A DNA stretch of 64,000 bases from Oscillospiraceae bacterium (GCA_017847885.1 JAGAUA010000009.1:1-64000); one strand, 5' to 3'. Positions 8,551-18,008 are shown, numbered from the stretch's first letter. Notes: generated from the letters alone by a model not told the origin. Numbers and translations: made by a program.

Positions 8551-9868
8551 GCTTTTTTCCTCCTTTTGCGAGGGATTTTTTCTTTTTCGGGCGGAATTCC
8601 AGAGAGTACCACAAAATAGCCATAATCGCCAAAATAGTCGAGGCAAGCGCGCGGTATGTGAAGAACTCGTGCAGGTAGGAATGATTATTAAGCAGGAAAA
8701 ATCTCGCAAACGGCAGCATACCGAGTATCAGCATGGTAAGGTTAAAGCTGCGGTCGAATTTCTCGCTGCTGCGGAACAGGTAGAATATCGCGCCGAACAC
8801 CACCGCCGAAATAATCAGCCCTGCGGCGATATTGCCCCACGATACTCTGTCACATCCGCCAAAGAGAGTGGAGATATTGGCCATTGGGGCAAGGAAGAAC
8901 TGCTTAACAGGAGAAAGCTGCTCTGCTTCGCCTATAAGTCGCTCCTCGACAGAAGAGAGGGCTGTAACAAATTTGTTTTCGCCGGTGACAAGGCTCGCAG
9001 CGCTCCATTTCACGAGAAATGTTCCTGCGTAGGACAGCCCCCACGCCGAGCCGCATTTGAGTATCAGCAGTATATTGCTCCGCAGGTCGGGCAGTCTGTT
9101 GTCCTGCTTTCTCGTTATAAACACGATAAGCAGCGGAATAAGTATCGTCAGCGTTTCGCAGGTAAGGAAGTCGAAGAAAGCTATCATAACGCCCGAAATC
9201 ACCGCAAGAATGGAAAGTGCCCCGTCATTCTGTTCCAGCAGGATATACAGCGGAAGCAGCAGAAGCGTTACCAGCACGGCAGGCTGATATTCCATTGACA
9301 GACGGATATTCCACATATGAACGCACAGGAGCGCCGCCACAAGCCCACCTGCCGCAAAATACTGCCGCTTTTTTATAAGCAGCGCAGCGTTTACCGCAAG
9401 CAGAACGAACGCTGTTATCGTGCCTATTAGCTTGATACCGTCAATGTCGGTGAACAGCATGAATGGTCGTATAAGAGCCGCCATTCCGTGCCAGTATCGG
9501 GAGTAGTCGGTGTTCGGCTGTTCAGCACCCTCAACGGCGCAGTAAAACCCCCAGTTCTCGCCGTAGTCGTTCGTGCCGTCGTTACCGTCGTAATAGGCGG
9601 TGTTCAGCGCGGAAACAAACGGATTGCCGCTGCCCATGTTCCACGTCACATTCAGCAGTATCACATCGGCATAGTTGTCCTGAATGAGCCGCAGCTGCGA
9701 TTTGTTGACGTAAGGGGGCTTGTCCTTGAAGAACATCGCGCTCTCGTACATATTGTCATAAATGCGCTCGTTAGGGATAGCCGCCGCAGCGACCAGCGCC
9801 GCCCACAGCGCCAGCAGCACCGCAGCAAACACAGCGGCGCGGCGGAGTATTGCAGTAATTATTTTCAT
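8537..9868 (-). CDS. Multi-pass membrane protein, possible GT-C-type glycosyltransferase
   Basis: The 443-residue protein has one N-terminal helix, a ~100-residue outward loop (VILLNVTWNMGSGNPFVSAL, then YSRYWHGMAALIRPFMLF), and 8-10 further hydrophobic helices. It ends in a basic tail (RPKKKKSLAKGGKKHGRN). The topology and the neighbouring GT2 fit a GT-C transferase or polyprenyl-linked sugar transferase, but no diagnostic motif is certain. The start at 9868 is favoured by GAGG 6 nt upstream; an upstream GTG at 9880 would consume that site. It overlaps the downstream GT2 gene by 14 bp, so the two are coupled. Confidence 0.65.
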   Translation of the reverse strand: MKIITAILRRAAVFAAVLLALWAALVAAAAIPNERIYDNMYESAMFFKDKPPYVNKSQLRLIQDNYADVILLNVTWNMGSGNPFVSALNTAYYDGNDGTNDYGENWGFYCAVEGAEQPNTDYSRYWHGMAALIRPFMLFTDIDGIKLIGTITAFVLLAVNAALLIKKRQYFAAGGLVAALLCVHMWNIRLSMEYQPAVLVTLLLLPLYILLEQNDGALSILAVISGVMIAFFDFLTCETLTILIPLLIVFITRKQDNRLPDLRSNILLILKCGSAWGLSYAGTFLVKWSAASLVTGENKFVTALSSVEERLIGEAEQLSPVKQFFLAPMANISTLFGGCDRVSWGNIAAGLIISAVVFGAIFYLFRSSEKFDRSFNLTMLILGMLPFARFFLLNNHSYLHEFFTYRALASTILAIMAILWYSLEFRPKKKKSLAKGGKKHGRN

Positions 9869-9957
9869 ATCATACCTCACAGAAGTTCACTAAACTCATT
9901 TTACCACGATTTGGGGCTTTATGTCAACACAAAATCTCAGGTTTGTCATATGTTTCA

Positions 9958-9970
9958 CCTTTTTGGGTGA
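9958..9970. promoter_or_regulatory. Shared upstream motif CCTTTTTGGGTGA
   Basis: The 13-mer lies 26 bp upstream of the -35 box of the 10074 surface-protein gene. The same 13-mer occurs twice, as an inverted pair, just upstream of the promoter of the second surface-protein gene (43243-43298). Here it is preceded by TTTCA, giving a small local dyad (TCACC-TTTTT-GGGTGA). A shared regulator site is the likely explanation. Confidence 0.5.
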
Positions 9971-9996
9971 GTTGTTAAAAAGTTTTTAAAATTATC

Positions 9997-10026
9997 TTGA
10001 CACCGTATTGTTTTTTGGTGTATAAT
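9997..10026 (+). promoter_or_regulatory. Sigma-A promoter of the surface-protein gene
   Basis: TTGACA at 9997-10002 and TATAAT at 10021-10026 are separated by 18 bp. Both boxes match consensus. The predicted leader is about 40 nt and ends in AAAGGATG before a TTG start. Confidence 0.8.
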
Positions 10027-10073
10027 GTCAGTAATAATGGCATTGCTATGCAATAAAGAAAGGATGATTTGTT

Positions 10074-13013
10074 TTGTTTAAGAAACGACTAAAAGGGCTT
10101 CTTGCCATGGCGCTTGCCGGCTCGATGACAATGACGGCGATTCCGCTTTCGGCGTCGGCGACGATAAGTAGTAATTTCATTTATGATGGTGTGGCTCCTG
10201 CGAAGAGTCTGCAACAATTATGTGATGAAAATTCATTTGAAGGCACATTATGCGCAGTTTATGCAACGAATACTTCCGATATTAGCGACCAACAGCTTAC
10301 AGCTACTTATGGAAATGACGAGATTAGTGCGGAATGTACGCGTATTACGAATCTCGAGGACAGTTATGATGTAAAAATAAAAACTACGCACAAACTTTTT
10401 GTCACCACTGATGACCCGACTACGACTAAGATAAGCGCGGATTCTCCAAGTGATGTATTTTCATTCCCGCATACATTTTACCTGTCCGATTATACAATTA
10501 GCCCCCTTGAGAAGTTTTCCACGTGGTCTACATATTATGGTGTCATTTCCGACGGTTTTATTGGTTCCGGTTCTCTTCAGAAGAGTGAATATGATACAAC
10601 TATTTTTGTCGACGCTACATCAATAACCGTTTATGATGGTACTATCAAGGCTTTATATGGAACAGCTGGTATCGAAAACTCGAACTTATTTGAAAATGGT
10701 GTGACCATCATCAAGCTTAACACCGAGTACAAGACCTTTGAAATCCCCGTGTATAACGGCTGGGGCGAAGATACCAACCAAAAAATAAGCGTAACCAACA
10801 CCAGCACGGGTGATTTTGCGTCTATCGGCTTAAAGGGTAAATATGTTCTCGTTTATGACGGCGAAACATATTACCCCTCTGGTGATCTTACAACCAAGGA
10901 AGCGTTGTGGAGCGTTATTCAAATTGTTGCCAACGAAAAGGGCGCATTCGATGTCAGCAAGGCGAAGCTTGTAAGAGATGTTAAATATTTTGGTTCTGTT
11001 AATGGTTATTGGGAATGTTTCACCTCTATTGATTTGATGAATGAGGTCACAGATAACATAGGCTTAAACTATCTTAACGAAAGAAAGACTTCCCGCAGTA
11101 TCTGGCAAATACGTTGCTGTGAAATAGACCCCGAGACCTATGTTCACATATATACAAATAAACTCGTATACGGTGATTCTTTCGATGCCGGAATCAAGGA
11201 ATTTCTTAATGAAAACGACTGTGACAATGTCGATTTGTATAATAAGGAAGAAATATGTATAACCTCAATAGACCCCTCAACTCTTCAGGATGAAGACAGA
11301 GAAATCAGTCTTGATAAAGATTTAGGGCAATACAAAACCATTGATACCGACAAACAATATCCTGTAAAGGTTTCAGATCTTGCCGATAAGCTGACAACTG
11401 AAATGAGGCCGACGGCAGGTATGAAGTATAACAAGGACGAGTGGGTATTATGGCCATGCTATACCTCTACCGGCTATATAACTATGAAGAGTAAAGCGAC
11501 TGTTGCTGACCCCACAGCGGATATAGACATTACACATTACGAATTAGCCCTGGAGCAGGACTACGATGATATTCTCGTTTATTTCTCGCAGATTGCTATT
11601 GCTCCCGCTGTGAAAGTTACCGCGCCGGCTGCCGGCGAAGCCCCCTCGGCGGAATACACCACTACCGACACGATCGGCGGCTATTCCGTTACAGACGTAA
11701 GCTGGTATGACGGCGAAACAAAGCTGACCGAAAGCGACAAGTTCGCGGCAGGCAAGCAGTACACCGTTGAGGTAACGCTCAAACCCGATACAGGCTTAAC
11801 ATTTAGCGACACAACTTCCGTGACAATAAACGGCAAAACCGTAGATACCGCTCTGAAAGACGGCATGCTTATCGCTTCCTACACCTTTGAAAAGCTTAGC
11901 GAAGAAGAGGAACCGACAGATCCTGAGGAGCCGACAGATCCTGAGGAGCCGACAGATCCCGAAGAACCGACAGATCCTGAGGAGCCGACAGATCCCGAAG
12001 AACCGACAGATCCTGAGGAGCCGACAGATCCCGAAGAACCGACAGATCCTGAGGAGCCGACAAATCCTGATAAACCGACAGATCCCGAAGAACCGACAGA
12101 TCCTGAGGAGCCGATAACTCCCCCAACTCCTCCCTCGATCCCCTCTGCTCCTTCAACTCCCTCAACTCCCTCAACTCCCTCAACTCCTTCAACTCCTTCT
12201 TCAAATTCCGGCAATACCCAGAAGCCTTCTGAACCCGAGGTAAACGGAAAGACCGGCTGGGATGCGATCGCCAATGAGATTGGCAATGCCGAAGACGGTG
12301 ATAAGATCAAGATAGATATGAACGGAAACACCGAGCTTCCTAAGGATATTCTTGATTCGATAAAGGGCAAGGATATTGATATCGTACTTGATATGGGCAA
12401 TGGTTTTACATGGACCATAAACGGTAAGGATGTTGAGAATTCCCGGGATATCGACTTGAGCATAAGCAATAATACAAAAATACCCGTAAAGGTAATCAAC
12501 AATGTAACAGGCGAATGCTCATATATTACAATTTCTCTTAAGCATAACGGAAACTTTGGTTTTGAAGCTGTTCTTACCATTGATTTAGGAAATAAGAACA
12601 AGGGTCTGTATGCAAATCTTTACTATTATAATACCAAAACCAAGAAAACTGAATTCGTAGGTTCAGATAAGATCAACAGTAAAGGCGAGGCAGACTTTAG
12701 CTTTACTCATGCATCCGATTATATTATAGTTATTGATAAGGTTGATCACGGAAAACCTGTTGTAAAGGCTACCTCAACTGCAAACAGCGTAAGGCTCAGC
12801 TGGAAGGCAGTTCCCGAAGCAGAAAAGTATGCTATCTACAAGTATGTTGACGGTAAGGCAGTAAAGCTTGCCGAAACCAAAAAGCTTGCAGTAAAAATCA
12901 ACAAGCTCAAATCCGATACGGAGTACCGGTACATTGTCCGTGCATACGTTGGTGGCGAATGGACTACAATGAAAAAATCTGATATTGTGACGATTAAGAC
13001 TAAGGCAGAATAA
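10074..13013 (+). CDS. Large secreted repeat-rich surface protein with Fn3 domain
   Basis: The start is a TTG at 10074 with AAAGGATG upstream; the nearby ATG at 10064 hits a stop. Residues 1-30 are a signal peptide (LLAMALAGSMTMTAIPLSA). Residues ~30-510 are unrecognised. Residues ~515-605 form a surface-protein module (VKVTAPAAGEAPSAEYTTTD, VSWYDG, TVEVTLKPDTGLTF). Residues ~610-690 are about twelve PTDPEE units, followed by PST repeats. Residues ~728-889 are a domain also found in the 43452 protein (TGWDAIANEI, LDMGNGFTWTINGKDV, FTHASDYIIVIDK). Residues ~890-979 are fibronectin type III. No sortase motif or C-terminal membrane helix is seen, so it is probably released or bound non-covalently. 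The Ser/Thr/Pro-rich linker is a plausible glycosylation region beside the divergent glycosyltransferases. Confidence 0.75.
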   Translation: MFKKRLKGLLAMALAGSMTMTAIPLSASATISSNFIYDGVAPAKSLQQLCDENSFEGTLCAVYATNTSDISDQQLTATYGNDEISAECTRITNLEDSYDVKIKTTHKLFVTTDDPTTTKISADSPSDVFSFPHTFYLSDYTISPLEKFSTWSTYYGVISDGFIGSGSLQKSEYDTTIFVDATSITVYDGTIKALYGTAGIENSNLFENGVTIIKLNTEYKTFEIPVYNGWGEDTNQKISVTNTSTGDFASIGLKGKYVLVYDGETYYPSGDLTTKEALWSVIQIVANEKGAFDVSKAKLVRDVKYFGSVNGYWECFTSIDLMNEVTDNIGLNYLNERKTSRSIWQIRCCEIDPETYVHIYTNKLVYGDSFDAGIKEFLNENDCDNVDLYNKEEICITSIDPSTLQDEDREISLDKDLGQYKTIDTDKQYPVKVSDLADKLTTEMRPTAGMKYNKDEWVLWPCYTSTGYITMKSKATVADPTADIDITHYELALEQDYDDILVYFSQIAIAPAVKVTAPAAGEAPSAEYTTTDTIGGYSVTDVSWYDGETKLTESDKFAAGKQYTVEVTLKPDTGLTFSDTTSVTINGKTVDTALKDGMLIASYTFEKLSEEEEPTDPEEPTDPEEPTDPEEPTDPEEPTDPEEPTDPEEPTDPEEPTDPEEPTNPDKPTDPEEPTDPEEPITPPTPPSIPSAPSTPSTPSTPSTPSTPSSNSGNTQKPSEPEVNGKTGWDAIANEIGNAEDGDKIKIDMNGNTELPKDILDSIKGKDIDIVLDMGNGFTWTINGKDVENSRDIDLSISNNTKIPVKVINNVTGECSYITISLKHNGNFGFEAVLTIDLGNKNKGLYANLYYYNTKTKKTEFVGSDKINSKGEADFSFTHASDYIIVIDKVDHGKPVVKATSTANSVRLSWKAVPEAEKYAIYKYVDGKAVKLAETKKLAVKINKLKSDTEYRYIVRAYVGGEWTTMKKSDIVTIKTKAE
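11911..12112 (+). repeat. 18-bp coding minisatellite (PTDPEE)n
   Basis: About twelve tandem 18-bp units encode PTDPEE, with one variant PTNPDK. Units alternate between a CCTGAGGAG form and a CCCGAAGAA form, so the array also has a 36-bp higher-order period. Such arrays change length by slippage or recombination. The repeats create long antisense open frames that are not genes. Confidence 0.85.
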
Positions 13014-13031
13014 CTCCCCCATAATACAGAG

Positions 13032-13076
13032 CAAGGCGTACATCATACCAAAACGGTAAGGTGTACGCCTTGTTTT
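13032..13076 (+). terminator. Terminator after the surface-protein gene
   Basis: CAAGGCGTACA at 13032-13042 pairs with TGTACGCCTTG at 13062-13072, followed by TTTT. It lies just after the stop at 13013. Confidence 0.8.
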
Positions 13077-13138
13077 ATGTACTCTGCTCGCTCTTTGCTT
13101 TCAGCCGTTTTGAGAGATCCTGCAAATCTTGACAGGCA

Positions 13139-15772
13139 TCAGACTCTACCCAATACACTATGAAGCGCCTCGACAACTTCCTCCATATTTATCGGTTTGG
13201 AGATAAAGCCGTTCATACCACATTCTTTAGCATTTCTGCGGTCTTCGTCAAAGGCATTTGCTGTCATAGCAACAATGGGAACAGCTGACAGGGCAGTATC
13301 CTCCAGCGTCCTTATGCTGCGTGTGGCTTCATAACCGTCCATAACAGGCATCTGGATATCCATCAGCACAAGGTCATAATCGCCGGGCTTGGAAGCAGAT
13401 ATCATATCCACCGCCTCCTTACCGTTTTCAGCAGTATCTACAATAAATCCGTATTCATTAAGTATCTCAAATGCTATCTCACGGTTAAGCTCGTTGTCCT
13501 CAACAAGCAGCAGATGCTTACCCTTAAAGTTATCGGTTTCCTCGGTGACAGGCAGAACATTTTCTTCCTCTGCCTGCTGATGACCCAGAGCATTCAGAAG
13601 CGAATCGCGCAGGTCAGACATAAACATAGGTTTGGAGCAGAATGCGGTCACACCTGCCGCCTTGGCTTCAACCTCAATATCAGACCAATCATATGCCGTT
13701 AGAATGATTATAGGAGTATTGTCGCCAATTGCACGAATTTGTCTTGTAACCTCAATACCGTTCATATCGGGCAGACGCCAGTCGATGATATATGCGTGAA
13801 AAGCGTCGTTCATTTCAATTGCCTGCTTTGCGCGAAGAACGGCTTCCCTGCCCGACAATGTCCATTCCGAACGCATACCGATCTGAACCAGCATTTTTGT
13901 AACGCTGTCGCAGGTGTTGAAATTGTCATCAACCACAAGAGCTTTAAGTCCGGTCAGCTCGGCAATCTTTTTAATGCTTCTGCGTTCAGACTGTAATTTT
14001 AGGCATAAGGTGATAACAAACTCCGTGCCCTTGTTCTGCTCACTTTGTACATTAATTGTGCCGCCCATCATATCAATGATGTTCTTGGTTATCGCCATAC
14101 CAAGACCTGTGCCCTGTATCTTGCTGACGGTGGAGGAACGTTCACGCTCAAACGGCTCAAAGACACGCTCTGCAAACTCCGGACTCATACCGATACCCGT
14201 ATCCTTTACCCGTATCTCGTACAATCCCTTTCCCTCGGGAGCATTATGTATCTGTGTAACACGAACGGAGACCGTGCCGCCGGATGGTGTGAATTTTATT
14301 GCATTGGATAACAGATTAAGCAGCACTTGATTGATACGAGTTTTGTCGCAGATAACATCTTCGTCCGAAACATCAATAACATCCATAAACAGCTCCAGCT
14401 GTTTGGCGTGTATCTGTCCGTTGATAATGGTCTTGATGTCATGCAGCATATCCGAAAGATTTGCCTCTGTTTCATCAAGCTTTATCTTTCCGCTTTCGAT
14501 ACGGCTCATATCCAGAATATCATTAATGAGAGAAAGCAGATGATTGCTTGAAGAAAGTATTTTTGAAAGATAATCCTTTACTCTTTCGGTATTTTCCACA
14601 TTCGTCATTGCAAGTGTGGTAAATCCAATGATTGCGTTCATAGGTGTACGGATATCGTGTGACATATTGGAAAGAAATGTACTCTTAGCTTTATTCGCAT
14701 CCTCAGCCATATGGAATGATTGTTCAGCCAAATGCCTTGCATCTTCCAGTGATGCGTTGTTTTCACGAAGCTGCTCATTGAGCTTTTCAAGCTCCCTGTT
14801 CTGCGCATTTGTATTCTTCTGAGACTGATATACAACAAAGGAGATCGCAATCAAAGAAAACGCTACAATAACCATAACCGTCAAGAGTGCTGTTCTGCTT
14901 ATCTTCTCCACGCTTAAAAGTCTGGTTCCCATAACAAGGGATTGATCTATGGAAATTACAATGTGCCAATCAACATCGGGAATCTTTGAAAAACTTACGA
15001 TTTCATTTTCTCCCGAATCAAGCACAACATGAATTGCGTCGCTATTTCCCGAAAGCAGGTATTCCCTAAAGGAATCGCTGTCCTTTACAACATCATGGTG
15101 AAGAAACTCTGCATCCTTGAATGTACCGAAGAACAGATACCTGTTCTCGGAATCCGAAAGGTTATCGGAATGGAGCAAGGTCGTGCCTTTGCTGTCTATG
15201 ATCCTGATCTGTCCGTTTCCGCCAAAGGATTCCATCTTCAGAAGACTCAGATAGGAATCCAGCTTATAGTACACAAACAGATATTCCATCCGCTCTTCCT
15301 CCACATACAAAGGCTTTATCCTTGTTCCGAACATCAGAATATCCGTATCGTTATCCTGCCTCAGAAGAAGAATTCTTTCTTCACCCTGCATTAAAGGCAG
15401 AATATCCTTGGAGATCTGCTTCGTTCCCCACTCGCCGGAGCTGTCCAAATAACTGCCTTCATCAGAAAGCAGCAGCATATTATATGCGTCGGACGACGAA
15501 TTCCGCAAAAAGGAAGCAACCATATCTGCCGAATGGTTCTCCATATTCTCCAGCGCCACGCATATGGTATCTATCTGTTTCCAGTTGTTGGTCAGCTGAT
15601 TTTCTATAATGCTGTCCATCTGTACCGCATTTTCCGTCAGAAGCGCAAGTGCCTCCTGTTCGGTAACATCGTTTACGGAACTCATGGTGTTTGACATAAG
15701 AACATAGGTCAGCAGCAAAGCCAGTATGAGAACCACCGCAACGATAGGCGCTATTTTAAGCTGATTCTTCAT
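13139..15772 (-). CDS. Hybrid sensor histidine kinase with two receiver domains
   Basis: The order is: membrane helix (~7-27); extracytoplasmic sensor (~28-285, Cache-like in size); second helix (~290-312); coiled coil (~320-365); HisKA with SNMSHDIRTPMNAI (phospho-His ~372); HATPase with NLLSNAIKFTP, DTGIGM and GTGLGMAI; receiver 1 from ALVVDDN (~612) with Asp ~662 in IIDWRLPDMNG; receiver 2 from LLLVEDN (~752) with Asp ~800 in VLMDIQMPVMDG. There is no Hpt and no DNA-binding output domain. GAGGG precedes the ATG. It starts 24 nt after the binding lipoprotein stop and is co-transcribed with it, so that lipoprotein is probably its ligand-presenting partner. Confidence 0.9.
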   Translation of the reverse strand: MKNQLKIAPIVAVVLILALLLTYVLMSNTMSSVNDVTEQEALALLTENAVQMDSIIENQLTNNWKQIDTICVALENMENHSADMVASFLRNSSSDAYNMLLLSDEGSYLDSSGEWGTKQISKDILPLMQGEERILLLRQDNDTDILMFGTRIKPLYVEEERMEYLFVYYKLDSYLSLLKMESFGGNGQIRIIDSKGTTLLHSDNLSDSENRYLFFGTFKDAEFLHHDVVKDSDSFREYLLSGNSDAIHVVLDSGENEIVSFSKIPDVDWHIVISIDQSLVMGTRLLSVEKISRTALLTVMVIVAFSLIAISFVVYQSQKNTNAQNRELEKLNEQLRENNASLEDARHLAEQSFHMAEDANKAKSTFLSNMSHDIRTPMNAIIGFTTLAMTNVENTERVKDYLSKILSSSNHLLSLINDILDMSRIESGKIKLDETEANLSDMLHDIKTIINGQIHAKQLELFMDVIDVSDEDVICDKTRINQVLLNLLSNAIKFTPSGGTVSVRVTQIHNAPEGKGLYEIRVKDTGIGMSPEFAERVFEPFERERSSTVSKIQGTGLGMAITKNIIDMMGGTINVQSEQNKGTEFVITLCLKLQSERRSIKKIAELTGLKALVVDDNFNTCDSVTKMLVQIGMRSEWTLSGREAVLRAKQAIEMNDAFHAYIIDWRLPDMNGIEVTRQIRAIGDNTPIIILTAYDWSDIEVEAKAAGVTAFCSKPMFMSDLRDSLLNALGHQQAEEENVLPVTEETDNFKGKHLLLVEDNELNREIAFEILNEYGFIVDTAENGKEAVDMISASKPGDYDLVLMDIQMPVMDGYEATRSIRTLEDTALSAVPIVAMTANAFDEDRRNAKECGMNGFISKPINMEEVVEALHSVLGRV

Positions 15773-15796
15773 AAGATTTCCCTCTGAAATTCCCTT

Positions 15797-17728
15797 TTAT
15801 TCCACGATTTTCAGGCTATTCGGTGCTTCCGATATCTCTCCGCCAATGCTGTCAAGATAGCTGATGAACATATCACGGAATGCAAGCTCATCATATGATT
15901 TTACCACAGGAAGGCTCTTAACTGCACCCTTTACAGAGGCTGCGGTAAATTCGTCATCGGGCGCTATTTCCTTACCGCCAAACTTGACAGAAATATATCT
16001 TTCGCCTTCGGGCTTTGAAGGATCATACTCAACATCAAGACCTGCAAGACCGACAAATGTATACTTATTTTCTTCAAGAAGCTCCATAAGCTGCTGTCCC
16101 GTGATCTTTACGGTAACGATATTGACATGGTTCGGATCCTCGGTAACGGTACCCACACTCATTCTCGTGGTAGTAATGGTATCTATCGCCTTATCGGTAA
16201 TAGCACCTTTATACAGCCTGTTTTTCATACCGAAGCTGGCTCTGCAGGGTACAATTCCGATATCCGCGCCTGTCGCATGAAGATATGCTTCTCCCACAAC
16301 AACGGCTGTTTCCTCCACGGAAAGCATTTCTTTGACTGTACCGTATGACTCCTCTTCCACAGGCTTGTTTACAAGCGCTTCGTCCCTTACTCTGTCGGCT
16401 TCCTTTAACCAATCCTCTACAGATATATTTCCGGCTACAAGGTCAAGGGTTGACTTATGCATATACGATTCTACCGCACCGGATTTGCCTGCCAAATTAA
16501 AACGGGTTATGACTCTTCCCTGACTAAAGGTATTTCTCACTTCATCATAGAATGGGTGATCCGTTAGATTGCTTTCTTTAAGGAGATTGATCTCTCCTCC
16601 GCCGCCCTCGATCATAAGATCCTGACCCTCTGTGGTGCTGAGGACGCTGAAAATATCAAGAATTGCTTTCTTTTTAGCCTCGTCCTGTGCAGCCCTTTTG
16701 GTCATGCCGAAATAACATCTTGGCATGGAAATCAGATAATCGGAGTCTTCCTCGTCGCTTGTGTAAAAGGGCATCATGCCGATCTCATGAAGGTTATCGG
16801 GAGTTTCGCTGTTTTCACGTTCGTTGAAGCCTATTGCAGACTGACATTCAATGGTCATAAGCGATGTGTGGTAACGGTAAAGCTTGGCTGTACGCACGGG
16901 CGCTCTCATTTCCCATAAGTCGGGTGATAATATCCCGTCATCAAACAGCTTGATAAGCTTCTGTGCAGCGCCTTCCATGTGGCCTATCATGCTTTCATTA
17001 CCCTGCTGATACTTGTCCAGCCACAATGCGTTGTCAACGCCCTTAATGTAATCGTCATACATGTATGAGTCAAAAATAAACGTCCACATATCCACCCACT
17101 TGACCGTAGGCACAAACGGCTCAATATCAACCGTTAACTTCGCTTCGGGGTCGTTTTCATCGGGTTCTGTTCCTTTAAGGTTCATCTCCCTGACTTCATT
17201 AAGAAGATTTACAAATTCTGTGTAGCTGTGTGGGACTTCAAGACCAAGCTCCCGGAACGCTGTTTTATCGTACACGATGCCATAAACATATACCGGCCCC
17301 GGAAGGTAATATAGTCCCCCGTCCTCGTTGACACATTCCGAAACTGCCGAAAGATAGAAGTTGTTTGTAAATTTCTCCTGAGACAGATCGTAGAATTTAT
17401 CTGCGATGACCTTATCATCCATCTGATACAGACCCTCATAAAGATATATATCAGGCTCAATATTATGCTCCATTTCTTTTGCAATGATATAGTCGGGGAC
17501 GCCCACAAGTTCGTCCGTAACAATATCAATATCGGGGAACTTTTCCTCCAAAATCGATTCCAGATCCAGATTCATTCTGCCGCACATATACTGTACCTTG
17601 ATCCGGATCTTTTCATCTGCATTATTATTTTCGGGTTCCTGTGATGTATTGCCGTTTCCGCAGCCGCTCAGGATACCCCCCGCCATTGCAGACAAAAGCA
17701 GCACACTTACAATTTTTTTGATTTTCAT
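15797..17728 (-). CDS. Solute-binding lipoprotein fused to a 5'-nucleotidase C-terminal domain
   Basis: A signal peptide with lipobox LSGC (Cys ~23) anchors the protein outside the membrane. Residues ~40-445 look like a family 1 solute-binding protein (PDIYLYEGLYQMDDKVI, GIVYDKTAFRELGLEVPHS, LEDWLKEAD-type helix). Residues ~460-625 match the 5'-nucleotidase C-terminal domain: GADIGIVPCRASFG, TVTEDPNHVNIVTVKITGQQ, LMELLEENKY, LDVEYDPSKPEGERYISVKF, GGKEIAPDDEFTAAS. The metallophosphatase half of a real 5'-nucleotidase is absent, so this is not predicted to be an enzyme. No permease or ATPase is adjacent; the next gene is the hybrid kinase. A sensory ligand-binding role is therefore more likely than transport. 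Confidence 0.8.
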   Translation of the reverse strand: MKIKKIVSVLLLSAMAGGILSGCGNGNTSQEPENNNADEKIRIKVQYMCGRMNLDLESILEEKFPDIDIVTDELVGVPDYIIAKEMEHNIEPDIYLYEGLYQMDDKVIADKFYDLSQEKFTNNFYLSAVSECVNEDGGLYYLPGPVYVYGIVYDKTAFRELGLEVPHSYTEFVNLLNEVREMNLKGTEPDENDPEAKLTVDIEPFVPTVKWVDMWTFIFDSYMYDDYIKGVDNALWLDKYQQGNESMIGHMEGAAQKLIKLFDDGILSPDLWEMRAPVRTAKLYRYHTSLMTIECQSAIGFNERENSETPDNLHEIGMMPFYTSDEEDSDYLISMPRCYFGMTKRAAQDEAKKKAILDIFSVLSTTEGQDLMIEGGGGEINLLKESNLTDHPFYDEVRNTFSQGRVITRFNLAGKSGAVESYMHKSTLDLVAGNISVEDWLKEADRVRDEALVNKPVEEESYGTVKEMLSVEETAVVVGEAYLHATGADIGIVPCRASFGMKNRLYKGAITDKAIDTITTTRMSVGTVTEDPNHVNIVTVKITGQQLMELLEENKYTFVGLAGLDVEYDPSKPEGERYISVKFGGKEIAPDDEFTAASVKGAVKSLPVVKSYDELAFRDMFISYLDSIGGEISEAPNSLKIVE

Positions 17729-18008
17729 ATTTTTCCCCTTTCAAGGCAGCATTTCTGACGCCGTCAATAACATAGTTTTTATCCATATAGAATGTCTGAT
17801 TACAGTCTCATAAAGCATCGCACAACATATAGGTCAGCTCAGCAGCCAAATAAAAATCAAACGCCTTTAATGTTCGGACACCAAAGACGTTAAAGCAATA
17901 TAAAAATATTATCCGTCTGTATCACATTATCGTATTGTATTCATCTCGCTTTTCTGAATTTTATACAACAGTTTTGTAAACATAGATTTGCAATATATGG
18001 ATATAATT
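17729..18008 (-). other. Long untranslated leader of the binding-protein/kinase operon
   Basis: If transcription starts from the promoter at 18037-18009, about 270 nt precede the ATG at 17728. The stretch is AT-rich and contains no convincing ORF. I see short inverted repeats but no riboswitch I can name. Confidence 0.35.

Noticed and set aside
8411-9298. A 295-residue forward open frame opposite the GT2/membrane-protein genes
   Set aside because: Its composition (Gln, Arg, His-rich) is that of an antisense shadow of a membrane protein; no ribosome binding site.
11911-12112. CRISPR-like array
   Set aside because: The 18-bp tandem units have no spacers and are in frame in a coding gene.
11879-12601. 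A 240-residue reverse-strand open frame rich in GSSGSV repeats
   Set aside because: It is the antisense of the PTDPEE and PST repeats of the surface protein; no ribosome binding site or independent evidence. The shorter frames at 11887-12204 have the same cause.
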